A stretch of 48,438 nt of DNA from a virus, in IMG/VR virus record IMGVR_UViG_3300044641_006397, positions 1-48,438 of that record. One strand, 5' to 3'. The notes under the pieces are model-generated. The model ran no database searches and was not told the origin of the DNA. It saw nothing but the letters and a program-made list of their open reading frames with translations. The translations under genes were made by a program, and so were the position numbers. Shown here in pieces: positions 33,601 through 43,600 of the stretch. Position 1 is the first letter of the stretch, and each line of letters opens with the position of its first letter.

Positions 33601-36057
33601 AATAATAATAAGTTGTTTCACATACCATTCTCGTTTTCGGTACAACCTTCTGTTTTTTCGGCATTTACAAACAACATTTTAAAATATTACAATTCCACAG
33701 ATAAATCACGATTTGGGTCACCTGCGTACTTTGGTGATACCTATGCTTTAAATCAATTTACACTACCTGCTGGGGTTTATTCTGACATTGCATGTAATGG
33801 GCCCGAACTTGGAAAGAGTACTATAGGTTTTCAGTTTGGATCCATTCAATCAACAACACAACTTTATACATGGACAAGACCTGTTGCAGATGGGTACGCT
33901 TTTTATTCTAACACAGACCCTTCGAACAATTATGCATATCAGACTTCTTGTTCGGGTATACCTATTGGTATACCATGTCAATTTGGTGTTGGTGCTTGTG
34001 AAAACTTTAGTACAGGTTATGGTGTCGTAACAACATCACCATTCTTAAATGTTGGTGATATTTTCTACACACAATATGTCGGACCAAATAGTCCCGGAAA
34101 CATACCAATGGACGGTGTTTTCAACACAACTATAAATGATTTTCTGTGGGTTCCTATGAGGTACGACTATTATGATGCGACAACTGGACAATATACTTGG
34201 TTTGTACAGGCGGCAGTTAAATTAGACGCTAGTGGAATAATTTTAGATTATGAAGTTTGTTCAGGGGCATGGAACGGATCTTTAACTCCTCAACCTACAT
34301 GTGCAACATCACCACAAGGTAATATTGAGGGTGGAACTTTGTTAGCGGGTTATGAACCTCAACAAGTCTCTATGCCAACACAACAACAAAATAGACACAG
34401 TAGAGTTTTTTCCCCCACTTATCATTTAGATTATACACCTAATACTAACATGGTAAACTCAGATAGATTAATACTCAGATCAGACAGATTACCAACTTCA
34501 GATGTAGTTCAAGTTTCGGGTAACACATCATTTTCTTTACACCTAAATGATAACTTTTTAATGTATAAGTTATTGGATACAGGAGGTGTTATTACTATAC
34601 CGGTGTTTAACATGCAACCTACAGATACTACAAATAATTTACAAGATTTCGAAGATGATGGTAGTGGTGTCAGTGATGCGGTGTTAGGGTCTTTAACATG
34701 TGATCAATTAACATTATTAGAATGTTATTCAGGTAGTGGTGAAAATTTCGGAGTAAAGGCGCCATGTCCTGCGAATTTCCCTAACAATCCTGATAAAACT
34801 AGAGTTAAAGGGGGGTGTTATTATTTTGTCCAAGACGAACTTATAAAGACAATAAAAGACGACTTAAAATATTTGGCAGAATGGAAAGCAAGATTCAGAT
34901 TTGTATTTGGTGCTTGTAGAGGTGTGATTAGTCATGTATTCCAAAACAATTGGGTGAATGGTACCCTTTACGCGTTCTCGTTCAGGAAACAAACAATTTT
35001 TGATAGTGTCGGTAATGTTAAGAAATATAAGTTTTGCGGAACAAAGGACCCCGTGCTAATTCAAGTCACTACTAACCAAGGACCGATTTATTTTGATGAA
35101 GATAGATTTTCATTCTTTTATAGATCAACACCTTACGATTATGTTACGGGTCAGTTTATTGGACAATTACCTATGAAAAAGAATTTATTCAATAATGACT
35201 GGGAGCCCGTTGGACCGACATATAAAGGAATGAATAATCGCAATTTATTTTTTCCAACTACAATTATGGATTTGGGTCCTAGAGATGAATTTGCAAAAGA
35301 AATCTGTTTAAATCCTCAATTGGAGGGTTATTTAGTGGATACATTGAAGAGTACTACATACAACGAAACTGCCGATATATTACTTTTTGCTATACTATCA
35401 AGATTGTTATCCACATCATTTACCCAACAAATTTTAGGTAGTGGAGACGCATCAATTAATAGTTTATTTTCGAGAAGTGAGGATAGAATTGATGGGGACA
35501 TCGCTCAAATGTTTAGCATAAACTCTGAATATGGTATTTTACCTTTCAATGACGAATTTTATGATGATAATGATATCTACTTAGCTCCGAACACAAATGA
35601 CGGACCACTTATAGGTGTATTATATTCTGCTATTACTGAGAATAGAATAAGATTAACACCAGGTACTATAACATTTGGTAATATTACGCAGACAATTGGG
35701 TACCCTAAAACCCAAGTAGTACCTATGTATAAATGGATTAAAGACGGTCAAACCGCACCACAAACTATTTTAGGAAGCCAAGACAACGATTGGTTTACAT
35801 CATTTGATGCGAACAATGGATATTACACAGCACCTTACCAAGAGATGAGTTTTAATACTACTGATTATTTCCAAGCGACAAACGGTCCTTCTACTGGATA
35901 TATCTACAATTATAATAATAATGGAGTACCGACATTCGCACCTTCAGTTAACCAACCATCTAATAGATATGTTGTTGGTGCTCCATATCATTTTTACTTT
36001 GGGTTAAATAAAGGTAAATCATCATTAAACAGGTACATCACTAAATATCTTCTATAA
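30679..36057 (+). CDS. Giant wedge/baseplate protein with hydrophobic central segment
   Basis: A 1792-aa protein directly after gp6, the place of gp7 in T4 (1032 aa), so it may be the gp7 counterpart; I see no clear gp7 sequence signature. The N-terminus (about residues 45-190) holds a transthyretin/carboxypeptidase-regulatory-like beta domain (VVGRVIANGGYGVPNVPISV, then SGDFMIVGVPLG). Residues 495-555 are strikingly hydrophobic, with runs such as FDFIFFLFNLLITLL and SIIVILHILALIYPI, enough for two membrane-spanning helices; they are flanked by cysteine-rich polar sequence (DCEACNCED). The remaining about 1200 residues are beta-rich, with many Asn, Thr and Gly and no known domain. The final stop is separated by 2 nt from the next start. 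Confidence 0.68.
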   Translation: MSKSYRIRTTPGIDKNIRIDIQQDFDLIEILSLKLKQEDVYTRFCADYGVVVGRVIANGGYGVPNVPISVFVPLTTEDETDPVISTLYPYKTITDKNDEGYRYNLLPYVQEYGGHTPTGTFPDIEEVLTRKEVLEVYEKYYKYTVRTNDSGDFMIVGVPLGIQTIVMDLDLSNIGCFSQRPTDLVRQGLGVKSQFAGPNFRSSENLDSLPQIVNQAKDVEVAAFWGEENICNVGITRIDFDLRDSGIEIVPQSIFMGSLFSTSEDDVLNVNCKPKFDSGNLCDLVTGAGKILALRQTVFNDSQGLPVLEEYRFEDGGNVIDDNGTWLIEVPMNFDFVTTNEFGDQIISNDPTIGIPTKGKYRFRIQYQNEDGLENNAMRADYLVPNIKEYGWSLTQSEAPLSDTLQKQSYAFSLDWNDYGDTATTIGNQMIQEAINCEDRFFEMNFNRVYTVANFIDRWKWGYNRARHLGIKEITDRACSTTTNRFPVNDGVRNFDFIFFLFNLLITLLSPLLASIIVILHILALIYPIIVKFINSIIDFINDVVFAICKAINWLTNGNKPEGGCNKAVLDKLEENNPFKRISLPMMSYPDCEACNCEDASLNTTTNFNPFQNFLISQGNYSQLINSNSVSSFEGLVVSTTSTEGQNNGLRQVLAGYQFLPGSTFNSNIMDQKLTKLPILEWPNQASSYKYLGNDVTLSQSLNMANLRIRYFEGENIIRTTVFNTPPNGLIPQPSTPFTDSVLMVVCDAGTLQTLLPGDLISFHDISKIQDPNLTGATLNQFQTKSITGSTNPNQVALVNKTVQYVTTGGTIQTATLKLKITEDGKPYNFVAGNEYFQVITGGTVSQYSGLTNQNNVNSLLNKYLFAKTQRAYYHSVPQLPQNSNLQTFISTPLQAYDLFGDQEIIFLSRGVDPYTQKQNIKYDLSKLFGYNFTQGPIVEGSYYLNIPIQSNTNLNLPWRNDYKTPETHETTTNNNNKLFHIPFSFSVQPSVFSAFTNNILKYYNSTDKSRFGSPAYFGDTYALNQFTLPAGVYSDIACNGPELGKSTIGFQFGSIQSTTQLYTWTRPVADGYAFYSNTDPSNNYAYQTSCSGIPIGIPCQFGVGACENFSTGYGVVTTSPFLNVGDIFYTQYVGPNSPGNIPMDGVFNTTINDFLWVPMRYDYYDATTGQYTWFVQAAVKLDASGIILDYEVCSGAWNGSLTPQPTCATSPQGNIEGGTLLAGYEPQQVSMPTQQQNRHSRVFSPTYHLDYTPNTNMVNSDRLILRSDRLPTSDVVQVSGNTSFSLHLNDNFLMYKLLDTGGVITIPVFNMQPTDTTNNLQDFEDDGSGVSDAVLGSLTCDQLTLLECYSGSGENFGVKAPCPANFPNNPDKTRVKGGCYYFVQDELIKTIKDDLKYLAEWKARFRFVFGACRGVISHVFQNNWVNGTLYAFSFRKQTIFDSVGNVKKYKFCGTKDPVLIQVTTNQGPIYFDEDRFSFFYRSTPYDYVTGQFIGQLPMKKNLFNNDWEPVGPTYKGMNNRNLFFPTTIMDLGPRDEFAKEICLNPQLEGYLVDTLKSTTYNETADILLFAILSRLLSTSFTQQILGSGDASINSLFSRSEDRIDGDIAQMFSINSEYGILPFNDEFYDDNDIYLAPNTNDGPLIGVLYSAITENRIRLTPGTITFGNITQTIGYPKTQVVPMYKWIKDGQTAPQTILGSQDNDWFTSFDANNGYYTAPYQEMSFNTTDYFQATNGPSTGYIYNYNNNGVPTFAPSVNQPSNRYVVGAPYHFYFGLNKGKSSLNRYITKYLL

Positions 36058-36059
36058 TA

Positions 36060-37772
36060 ATGAGAAAACAGGATGACATAAGAATAGTTTTAGGATCGAA
36101 AAGATTTGCTGGTTCTGCAAATGTGGATGAGCAACTACAAGTACCATTGTTTGGTAAAAGAAGGAATATGGTTCAAGGAGATAGATCAAGAATAGTAAGT
36201 TTGAATGATATCTTTGACGAAGAAAGAACTGAATCATCCATTTTTAGACTTAATGGTAAAATCGTAAACTTGTTCAACAATTCTATTTCAGGTAGTACTA
36301 GTTATACCCCATTTAAAAATTCATTATATTATATAAATCCTGAAGTTTCGGTCAATACGAATGTTTGGAAAGGGTTTCCCCAATATGATGAATTTAGTAT
36401 GATACGGTCTAGCGGGATTACAAACCACTTCCAATTCCAAACGGTTAGTGCTTCAACATATAATTGGACATATTATGCATCATATGCGTTCAGTAGTAGT
36501 ACGGCTCAAACAATGTCCTATACTAACGAAAAATACAATGTAACTAACCAATCCTACAATGTTTCCGATGGAATACCATTTGTAATGAATACAGGTCAAA
36601 CGAATGGTAAAGATTTAATATTCTTTAATTGTCCAACTAATCATAATTTGAGTGTTGGACAGTGGGTTGAATTAAGTATTACCATAAATGGAAAAAATTT
36701 ATATCAAGTTTACTCATTAGGTAATGGATCTTATAGGTCTGAAAAAAATGTATTCACTGTCTATAATTTATCTTATTCACAAAATGATGTATATGATGGA
36801 AGATATGGTAATTTCAAAAGAATAACTGATATTACAAATAGTGCTGAAACAAAATCAAGATATTATATTAGATTACATAAAATACTTACAAATGTTGAAG
36901 ATACTTTTGTAACTAAACTTGGGTTTGAAAATAACCCATTTCCCGTCAAAAGAAAATTAGAATTTTCGGCACTTACACCAAATTCGTTTCAAAGAATATC
37001 GGTTAAGACTGGAACACAAAGTTATGGTTTTTCGGTGAATAGAGATATTGATATATCACCATTAATTGACAACAATGGTAAACCAGTTACTGAATTATTT
37101 TTTACTATGTTATTTAAAGGTTATGCTGGATGGTTCAACAAACCAAACGCGGGACAAACATCGGCTTTAGAAATTGGATGGGAGTTTAACTTTTTAAAAA
37201 ATAACATAAGTAATTGGTGGGACAAATCGTCATCGTTTAATAAAGATAACATCCCTTATGGGTCATATACCCTTCAAGGTAAAACATTTTATTTTAATCA
37301 AGATTTAAAAATAGGTGACACCATTAAAGGGGATTTTTGCGAATATAATAATATTGAACAAAGGGAATATGTTTTATCACCACTTTACCACAAATATTCG
37401 ATAAATCCAAATAATTTTATTGATGATGCGACATCTGGTACGACAAATTTACCTTCAGGATACGCCTACAAACCCCACTATAGTATTCCAATCAGAGTGT
37501 TTAGTGATTTTATTGAAACATTACCTGTAAATAGTATTGTTAATGCCCCATTCTATTCCTACTTCTCAAAAAAAACGGGGAACTTTATATGGCGTGATAT
37601 ATATAGTTATGGGTATATTGATGGAGATGGAATAGGTTTGAACATTCCATTTTTAAATGATTCACATTACCCGTTTAAAGAAGTTAGAATGATACAGTTT
37701 CCTACAAGAAGAAATGTTTCTGATTTAGAAACAGACCTGATAAATGACCCAATAACTGACGATTGTGAGTGA
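36060..37772 (+). CDS. Structural protein of unknown function, 570 aa
   Basis: Not recognised. The 570-aa protein begins with a charged segment (RKQDDIRIVLGSKRFAG, then LFGKRRNMVQGDR) and continues as Asn/Ser/Tyr-rich beta sequence without membrane segments. It lies in the wedge/fibre operon, 2 nt after the giant wedge gene, with its stop overlapping the next gene by 8 nt. By order it could correspond to one of the T4 outer-wedge proteins (gp8 to gp10), but no sequence motif supports a specific one. Confidence 0.72.
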   Translation: MRKQDDIRIVLGSKRFAGSANVDEQLQVPLFGKRRNMVQGDRSRIVSLNDIFDEERTESSIFRLNGKIVNLFNNSISGSTSYTPFKNSLYYINPEVSVNTNVWKGFPQYDEFSMIRSSGITNHFQFQTVSASTYNWTYYASYAFSSSTAQTMSYTNEKYNVTNQSYNVSDGIPFVMNTGQTNGKDLIFFNCPTNHNLSVGQWVELSITINGKNLYQVYSLGNGSYRSEKNVFTVYNLSYSQNDVYDGRYGNFKRITDITNSAETKSRYYIRLHKILTNVEDTFVTKLGFENNPFPVKRKLEFSALTPNSFQRISVKTGTQSYGFSVNRDIDISPLIDNNGKPVTELFFTMLFKGYAGWFNKPNAGQTSALEIGWEFNFLKNNISNWWDKSSSFNKDNIPYGSYTLQGKTFYFNQDLKIGDTIKGDFCEYNNIEQREYVLSPLYHKYSINPNNFIDDATSGTTNLPSGYAYKPHYSIPIRVFSDFIETLPVNSIVNAPFYSYFSKKTGNFIWRDIYSYGYIDGDGIGLNIPFLNDSHYPFKEVRMIQFPTRRNVSDLETDLINDPITDDCE

Positions 37773-38652
37773 TAAATTTTTAGGAACACTTAAAGTACAA
37801 GACGGTTATTTGAATATACCGCTAGAAGTCGATTTCGATTTGGAAGGTCGTTCACAGGCAGTTGAGGATTTTGAAAATCAAATCTTAAGACAAATTATAA
37901 ATCCCGTCACTGATTTTGAAATGACTAAGTTTGCTCATTCGGGATGGACTGTAAATTTCCAAATTGTATCACCACCATTTATACCTGGAGGTAGTAGTAT
38001 AATTTTAAATGTAACTATTATCCCCACAACTATAGATTATGAATTTTTCTTTTTTGACTATACAACAAATGTTGATATAGCAACCACATCAAATTGGGAC
38101 GATGATTATGAAAAGGCAGGATTCACGGATAATGAAATTTACTATTTCGCAAACTCATTTAAAGGTAGCTTTTTCAAGTTGGATTTCTACGATAAAAAAG
38201 ATTCTCAAACACAACAATTATTTTTAACCGTAATACTACCTACACAACAAGGTTTAAAAGAAAATGGTTCCATCGGATCACCCAATAATCCAATAAGTGT
38301 AATGGTCAACAAACCAAAATTTAAATTGGATTATATCGGAGCAAATAAAGAAGGTTTTTTTGTTTATTTCTTAAAAGATAAATCAATTTTCAATTTAGAC
38401 GCGTTTTATGTGTCATGTAAGTTCTTCAATGCAAAAAATGGACAATTTGTGAGAATGTTAACCACACCACAATCTACATTTGTAGGTCCGGGGGTTTTTA
38501 ATGTAAACAAAGATGATACATTTTATTACAAATACATTTTGGATTACAACACATTCAAATATGCTGTTTACAAAGAATCACCTAATGGTAGTTTATCAAG
38601 AGTAGGGACAACTATTAGTCCAATAAAATGGTATGAATATGTGAATCCATAA
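37765..38652 (+). CDS. Structural protein of unknown function, 295 aa
   Basis: Not recognised. Translation starts at GTG (37765) inside the end of the previous gene, and no upstream ATG fits. The protein starts DKFLGTLKVQDGYLNIPLEVDFD, and is largely beta-strand with an aromatic DYEFFFFDY patch at about residue 92. It ends in an overlap with the next start (TAATG). Membership of the tail/wedge operon suggests a virion component. Confidence 0.72.
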   Translation: MSDKFLGTLKVQDGYLNIPLEVDFDLEGRSQAVEDFENQILRQIINPVTDFEMTKFAHSGWTVNFQIVSPPFIPGGSSIILNVTIIPTTIDYEFFFFDYTTNVDIATTSNWDDDYEKAGFTDNEIYYFANSFKGSFFKLDFYDKKDSQTQQLFLTVILPTQQGLKENGSIGSPNNPISVMVNKPKFKLDYIGANKEGFFVYFLKDKSIFNLDAFYVSCKFFNAKNGQFVRMLTTPQSTFVGPGVFNVNKDDTFYYKYILDYNTFKYAVYKESPNGSLSRVGTTISPIKWYEYVNP

Positions 38653-39734
38653 TGAATCCTGAAAAAATAAATATTGTTATTTCACCCGAAGTACTCAGAG
38701 ACGATTTGTTTGCTGAGGTTTATCAAACTCAGACTTTTGATGTATACTCTGGTTTAAGTTATGTTCTTAGTGGGGGTACAAATGGATCGTCACTTCTAAC
38801 AGGATTGACCATACCAATTCTTTTAACACAAAACTTTAATGATATTGGATATTATTCTCCGTTTGAGGGATTCATAGATCAAAAAGATGTGGTTACTAAT
38901 TTTGTAATTTCAGGTGACCCTATAAATCCATATCAAGTTCATGTATTTAATAGTGCTGGATATAATTTTCAAAACTATCTTCAAGATTCTTCATACAATG
39001 TTGCTTGGGGTGATGGATCAAGTGGATCCACAATTTCAATCAATAATACCACACAATCACATGTTTACCCAAGTGTACCACAAAGTTATACAATAACACT
39101 TTCACAAACAAATATGTTTGGATTAACAACGGTCCAACAACCAGTTACAGTTCCCTTCACGGGTGTTACCATTACAAATCAATTGGGTAATATTACTTTT
39201 GCTGCACAAGGAGGAAGTTGGGCAGGGGTTCAGTTGAGTTTAGATTTTATTTTTACTGGTGACTCTAATAATAACATAAACCAACAGATTTCAAGTGCAT
39301 ACACCACAGTACCATTCCAAGTTTCGGGATACACAAATTCACAGTTAGAGTTACTAAGAAGATGGGGACCACAACCATTTACAGTTGGGTATATTACACA
39401 ACTATCAAACGGGGGTATTGGTTATGTGTCAGAAATAACAAATGAATATACCGCTTACACAATCAACAGTGTTAATTATTTCAACCTACCGAATGGTTTA
39501 ACTTATTTTGTTTTTGAATCGTCAGGATTAACCGCTAATGATATTACAGTTTCGGCTTTGACTAAAAATGAATACCTTCTTGATTTTGTGATGGATCCTG
39601 AAGTACAAACGGATATTGCGGTAGAGAGAGGAAGGTATAGTCCATTCGAACCATTACAACGACTTAACGAGGTTGATAATCTTGGTGATTTAATAAGTTA
39701 TGGTTATGGGTATTACAAAATTAACAACGATTAA
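38652..39734 (+). CDS. Structural protein with PKD-like domain, 360 aa
   Basis: At residues about 113-175 the sequence YNVAWGDGSSGSTISI, then HVYPSVPQSYTITLSQTN, follows the PKD-type immunoglobulin-like pattern (WGDG, then HxY, then YTITL). PKD domains are common in surface adhesins and phage fibres. The rest is not recognised; the C-terminal part has a LLRRWGPQPF block. The start overlaps the preceding stop. Location in the baseplate-to-fibre operon suggests a virion protein, perhaps a fibre attachment or decoration. Confidence 0.72.
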   Translation: MNPEKINIVISPEVLRDDLFAEVYQTQTFDVYSGLSYVLSGGTNGSSLLTGLTIPILLTQNFNDIGYYSPFEGFIDQKDVVTNFVISGDPINPYQVHVFNSAGYNFQNYLQDSSYNVAWGDGSSGSTISINNTTQSHVYPSVPQSYTITLSQTNMFGLTTVQQPVTVPFTGVTITNQLGNITFAAQGGSWAGVQLSLDFIFTGDSNNNINQQISSAYTTVPFQVSGYTNSQLELLRRWGPQPFTVGYITQLSNGGIGYVSEITNEYTAYTINSVNYFNLPNGLTYFVFESSGLTANDITVSALTKNEYLLDFVMDPEVQTDIAVERGRYSPFEPLQRLNEVDNLGDLISYGYGYYKINND

Positions 39735-39749
39735 AAAAGCGTCATAAAC

Positions 39750-39761
39750 TATTTATAAATA
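39750..39761 (+). promoter_or_regulatory. TATTTAT element in palindrome before 302-aa gene
   Basis: TATTTATAAATA is a perfect inverted repeat. TATTTAT ends 12 nt before the ATG at 39769. The same palindrome contains TATAAATA, the exact T4 late promoter core, on the + strand, so either reading gives a promoter here. Confidence 0.42.
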
Positions 39762-39768
39762 AAAACTA

Positions 39769-40677
39769 ATGGCATTAGGAGCATACGGTACTATCAGACC
39801 CGCAGATGTATCACCATCTGATGTTGAAATATTATTACATTACACGCCGTCGCGTGATGTAACATCTAACTTTGTATTGAAAAAATTAGATGCAACAACA
39901 ATTTTAACACCATATTACCACAACAATCAGACTGGTGGAAACAATAATATTGAAATATTGGGAGGGTTATATAATCTTAGATTACCTGCCACTGAGTTTA
40001 ATGCTGTTGGTATTTACACACTTTACATTAGACCCGCCGAAATTAGAACAAGAATAACAGATTGTGGTGTGTTATCGGCACTCCCTAATGTTAAAGGTAT
40101 TATTATAGACATCAATCAGGTCCCACAACAATTTAGAAACAAATTTGTGAACCAAGGTTTAGTTGGATTCAGAATTGAATATTTAAACAATGACGGAACA
40201 AAAATACCTAATTTTTATAGAATAGTAACATCTTCTTTTTATTGTGAGCCGGTTGTTTCAGACCAGACAAACACTACTCAAAAGTCTATAAGATATCGTT
40301 ATGTTGAGGGTGCGAGTGATTTATTATTTTGTACACTTTCACCTAGTTCATCACCAACTAACAAACCGAATGCTACACCATTTATTGGTCAACCAAATCA
40401 AAATATTATTGTTACGAATACTTTTTTCAATCCACTTAGTTTGGATGTGCAAATATCTAATTATGATATTGATACATTGGCAATTGCGTTATACGGTAAT
40501 CAAACTAAATCTATTGAAGATGGTATCTACACTCTTTATGATAGTGTTGGTAACATTTATAAACAATACAACCTATTTGAGGTTAGAGATAACTTTAATG
40601 AACTTCTTTATGAGGTTAGACAAGATAGGGGAACTAATATCGACTTTAGTAAAAACTTTACAAATATTATTAGTTAA
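39769..40677 (+). CDS. Structural protein of unknown function, 302 aa
   Basis: Not recognised. The start MALGAYGTIRPADVSPSDVEIL is followed by a beta-rich body. A GLVGFRIEYLNNDGTKIPNFYRI strand pair and a RYRYVEGASDLLFC block look like a compact jelly-roll or Ig-type fold, but this is weak. It overlaps the next gene by 1 nt (TAATG), hence is tied to the gpI-like protein and probably helps connect baseplate and fibres. Confidence 0.72.
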   Translation: MALGAYGTIRPADVSPSDVEILLHYTPSRDVTSNFVLKKLDATTILTPYYHNNQTGGNNNIEILGGLYNLRLPATEFNAVGIYTLYIRPAEIRTRITDCGVLSALPNVKGIIIDINQVPQQFRNKFVNQGLVGFRIEYLNNDGTKIPNFYRIVTSSFYCEPVVSDQTNTTQKSIRYRYVEGASDLLFCTLSPSSSPTNKPNATPFIGQPNQNIIVTNTFFNPLSLDVQISNYDIDTLAIALYGNQTKSIEDGIYTLYDSVGNIYKQYNLFEVRDNFNELLYEVRQDRGTNIDFSKNFTNIIS

Positions 40678-43600
40678 TGGCAGTTACAAAATATAAATGT
40701 CCAGCACCACCTGCAAACGGATCAGGTACCTTTTCCAATGAATTAGTTGGTTTACAATTAGTCTCGGGTGGTGGTTTAACGCAAGGAAATTTTCAGTTTA
40801 CCACTGCAATATATGAAAAAATTGACAGGACATTTGATACTGGTCTTTTTTCTGACCCATACACTCTTGAAAACCTAAATATTGAATCAGTCGAACAAGC
40901 AAAAGAAATAGTTCGCAAAAATTTTAAGGTATATCCAAATTTTGATTTAGCTCAAGTCACTAACTATACTCTTTATGGTTCATTACAGAAAAGACTTTCT
41001 TCATCTATAACCAAGATAATTAACTTTTTTCCGGCCGGAATCCAAATAGATTTTCAGAATTACAGTTTAAACACAGGTTATACTGCGTTCAATATTATAT
41101 ATGATCCTATAGGTGATGAAACATCTTTTGATGTGGATGTTCAATTTTTCAAAAATCCATTCGCAATTGATTATAGCGTTAATGCCGCACAGAACATACA
41201 AGTTCTACCATACAATGTAAGCAAATATAGAGATTTAAAAAAATTCTATGAAAGTTATTCATTATATACTACAACTTTCAATGATGAATACCCAATCATT
41301 GATTTAGTAGCGACGACAACACTCACTGCTGGTACAATTCCGATAGTAGTAAAAGGTCAACCATTTACGGGTTCTCAAATCACAGATACTATTATTATCA
41401 AACCAAACAATTTAGTAACTGAACAAGTATTTAAAAACGATTTTGATGAAATTGAGCAATACCTTCTTAATAGAAATACTTTTCCTAAGTACACCGCTAA
41501 ATTTCAATATCCTGATTATGATAGTAATGGTAATTACACTTTATTTACTAAACCTGTAACATGGAAATTAGATGGTGCTTGGAATCTTGACATTGAAACG
41601 ACTAATTTTGACACATACCTAACAACGATTCAGGAAATTGCTGAATTAATCGACCAATTCAAGACAAACCTGTTAAGTAGATTTTTAACATCTGACTCAC
41701 TTAAAGAATTTGACACACCAGACCAAAAGTTAGAAAAAGTTTTACAAATTTATGGTAGAAGTTTTGATGAGACAAAGACACTAATAGATGCTTTGGCAAA
41801 CATGAATTCGGTAAATTATATCACTAAAAATGACATACCCGATCAATTATTGTCGTATATAGTTGAAACACTAGGTTGGAAAACAAATATATCACCAATC
41901 ACAACTGATGGACTTAACGATACGATATATAACACGACAAATAATGTAATCTATCCTGGACAATCGAAAATACAAACACCAGAACAAGTAAACATACAGT
42001 ATTATAAAAATTTAATACTTAATTCTGCTTATTTGTATAAAACTAAAGGTACGAGAAAGTCAATTGAGTATATTATGAAGATGGTTGGTGTGCCCGACCA
42101 ACTTATTGAGTTTAATGAATATGTTTATCTTGCGGATCAAAAAATATCTGTTTCTGATTTTGAAACACAATTTGCTCAAATTTCAGGTGGAACCAAGTTG
42201 GATAAGATTACATCCTTAAATTCTAGTATTCAATACTCAATACAAAGCATCAATTTTACAGGGTTTGTTGCTAATTCAGTTATTACTACGGTTAACACCG
42301 GACTTGGAGACTACCCGATATCTTTAGAAACAGGATATCCTGAAAGTGCGGTTGAAACCGAAGATTATTTTTTTCAAAAAGGTGCCGGTTGGTTTGAAAC
42401 GACTCCCGAACACACATCACCCGAAGTTATTAATTTTTCAACATCAGAAATTAATCCGCAAATTGCGGTATTTTCTTCTGTACTTACACCATTCACATAT
42501 GGGCAAGAATATTTGGATCGTTACGAAAAGTTTCCATTTTTGGACTTAGGATATCGATTAACAAGAACGGTTGACAATACAAAATCATGGGTGGATACTC
42601 AGGTTGGTTTAAGAAAAAACACACAAAATTATTCGGAAACATATTACACTGTACCAAATGAAGATTTGGCAATCAATTCTAAAAACATGGAATTGTACCT
42701 TAATATGGGCCAAGGAATAACATATGACATTTGGGATATGTCTTCTAAATACGGATACCCAATTGCGAATACAGGGTTAACATCTCCATATGCAACACAA
42801 GGTGGAATTGATTGGACGGTAATTAATCCTAAACCGAATCAAAAAACCTTTTTAGAATTTGCACAAACATTCTATAATAACATGATAAATGTTAGAAATA
42901 GACAATGGATTTTTGACGGTAAAACCGGAGGTTACCCAACATTACAATATATTTTTTGGAAGTATTTGGAAACTACACAAAATACAAATTTCCCATTCAA
43001 TGATTTTACATATCAAAAAATGGTAGATTATACTCTGAATTTAGGTGACTATTGGGTTAGACTTGTTGAACAATTTGTACCCGCCACTACTTTATGGAAT
43101 ACGGGTCAAAAATTTGACAACTCAATATTTCATAGACAAAAAGTGTCATGGAAAAGACAAAGAGGATGTACTTTTGTCGGTACTGGTTCTTTTACCCCTC
43201 AAGATGAACCACCTGTACAATCTGTATATGAAGGAGGAAGTGGTGCTTACGACTGTAATGAACAAACACTGACAGCAGCATTAACTATGTTTGATCCTTT
43301 TGAAATTCTTAGTATCGAAACAAATGATGCGATTTTAAATCAAGGAATTGACTTATCCCAATGTAATAATAATACGGTTATATCTACTTGGTATGTTGAA
43401 GTAGTCTTAACAAATTTACTAACTGGTAATGAACAAATTTTATTGTTTGAACAGTTTTGGATTGGAGATGGACCTGAAGCACTTAATCAACAAACAGGTG
43501 ACCCATTATATTATGACGGGGTGTTACTAGCCATTACAAACAGTTTACAACCTTTAGAATCTGTTGGTTTAGGTTATAGTTTTGAAGGTGGAAACCTAAC

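Noticed and set aside
39754-39761. Exact T4 late promoter core TATAAATA as evidence for a T4-type late system
   Set aside because: It is the only convincing intergenic copy and is part of a palindrome; the same string also occurs in coding DNA (for example near 6313). The other sites show TATTTAT instead.
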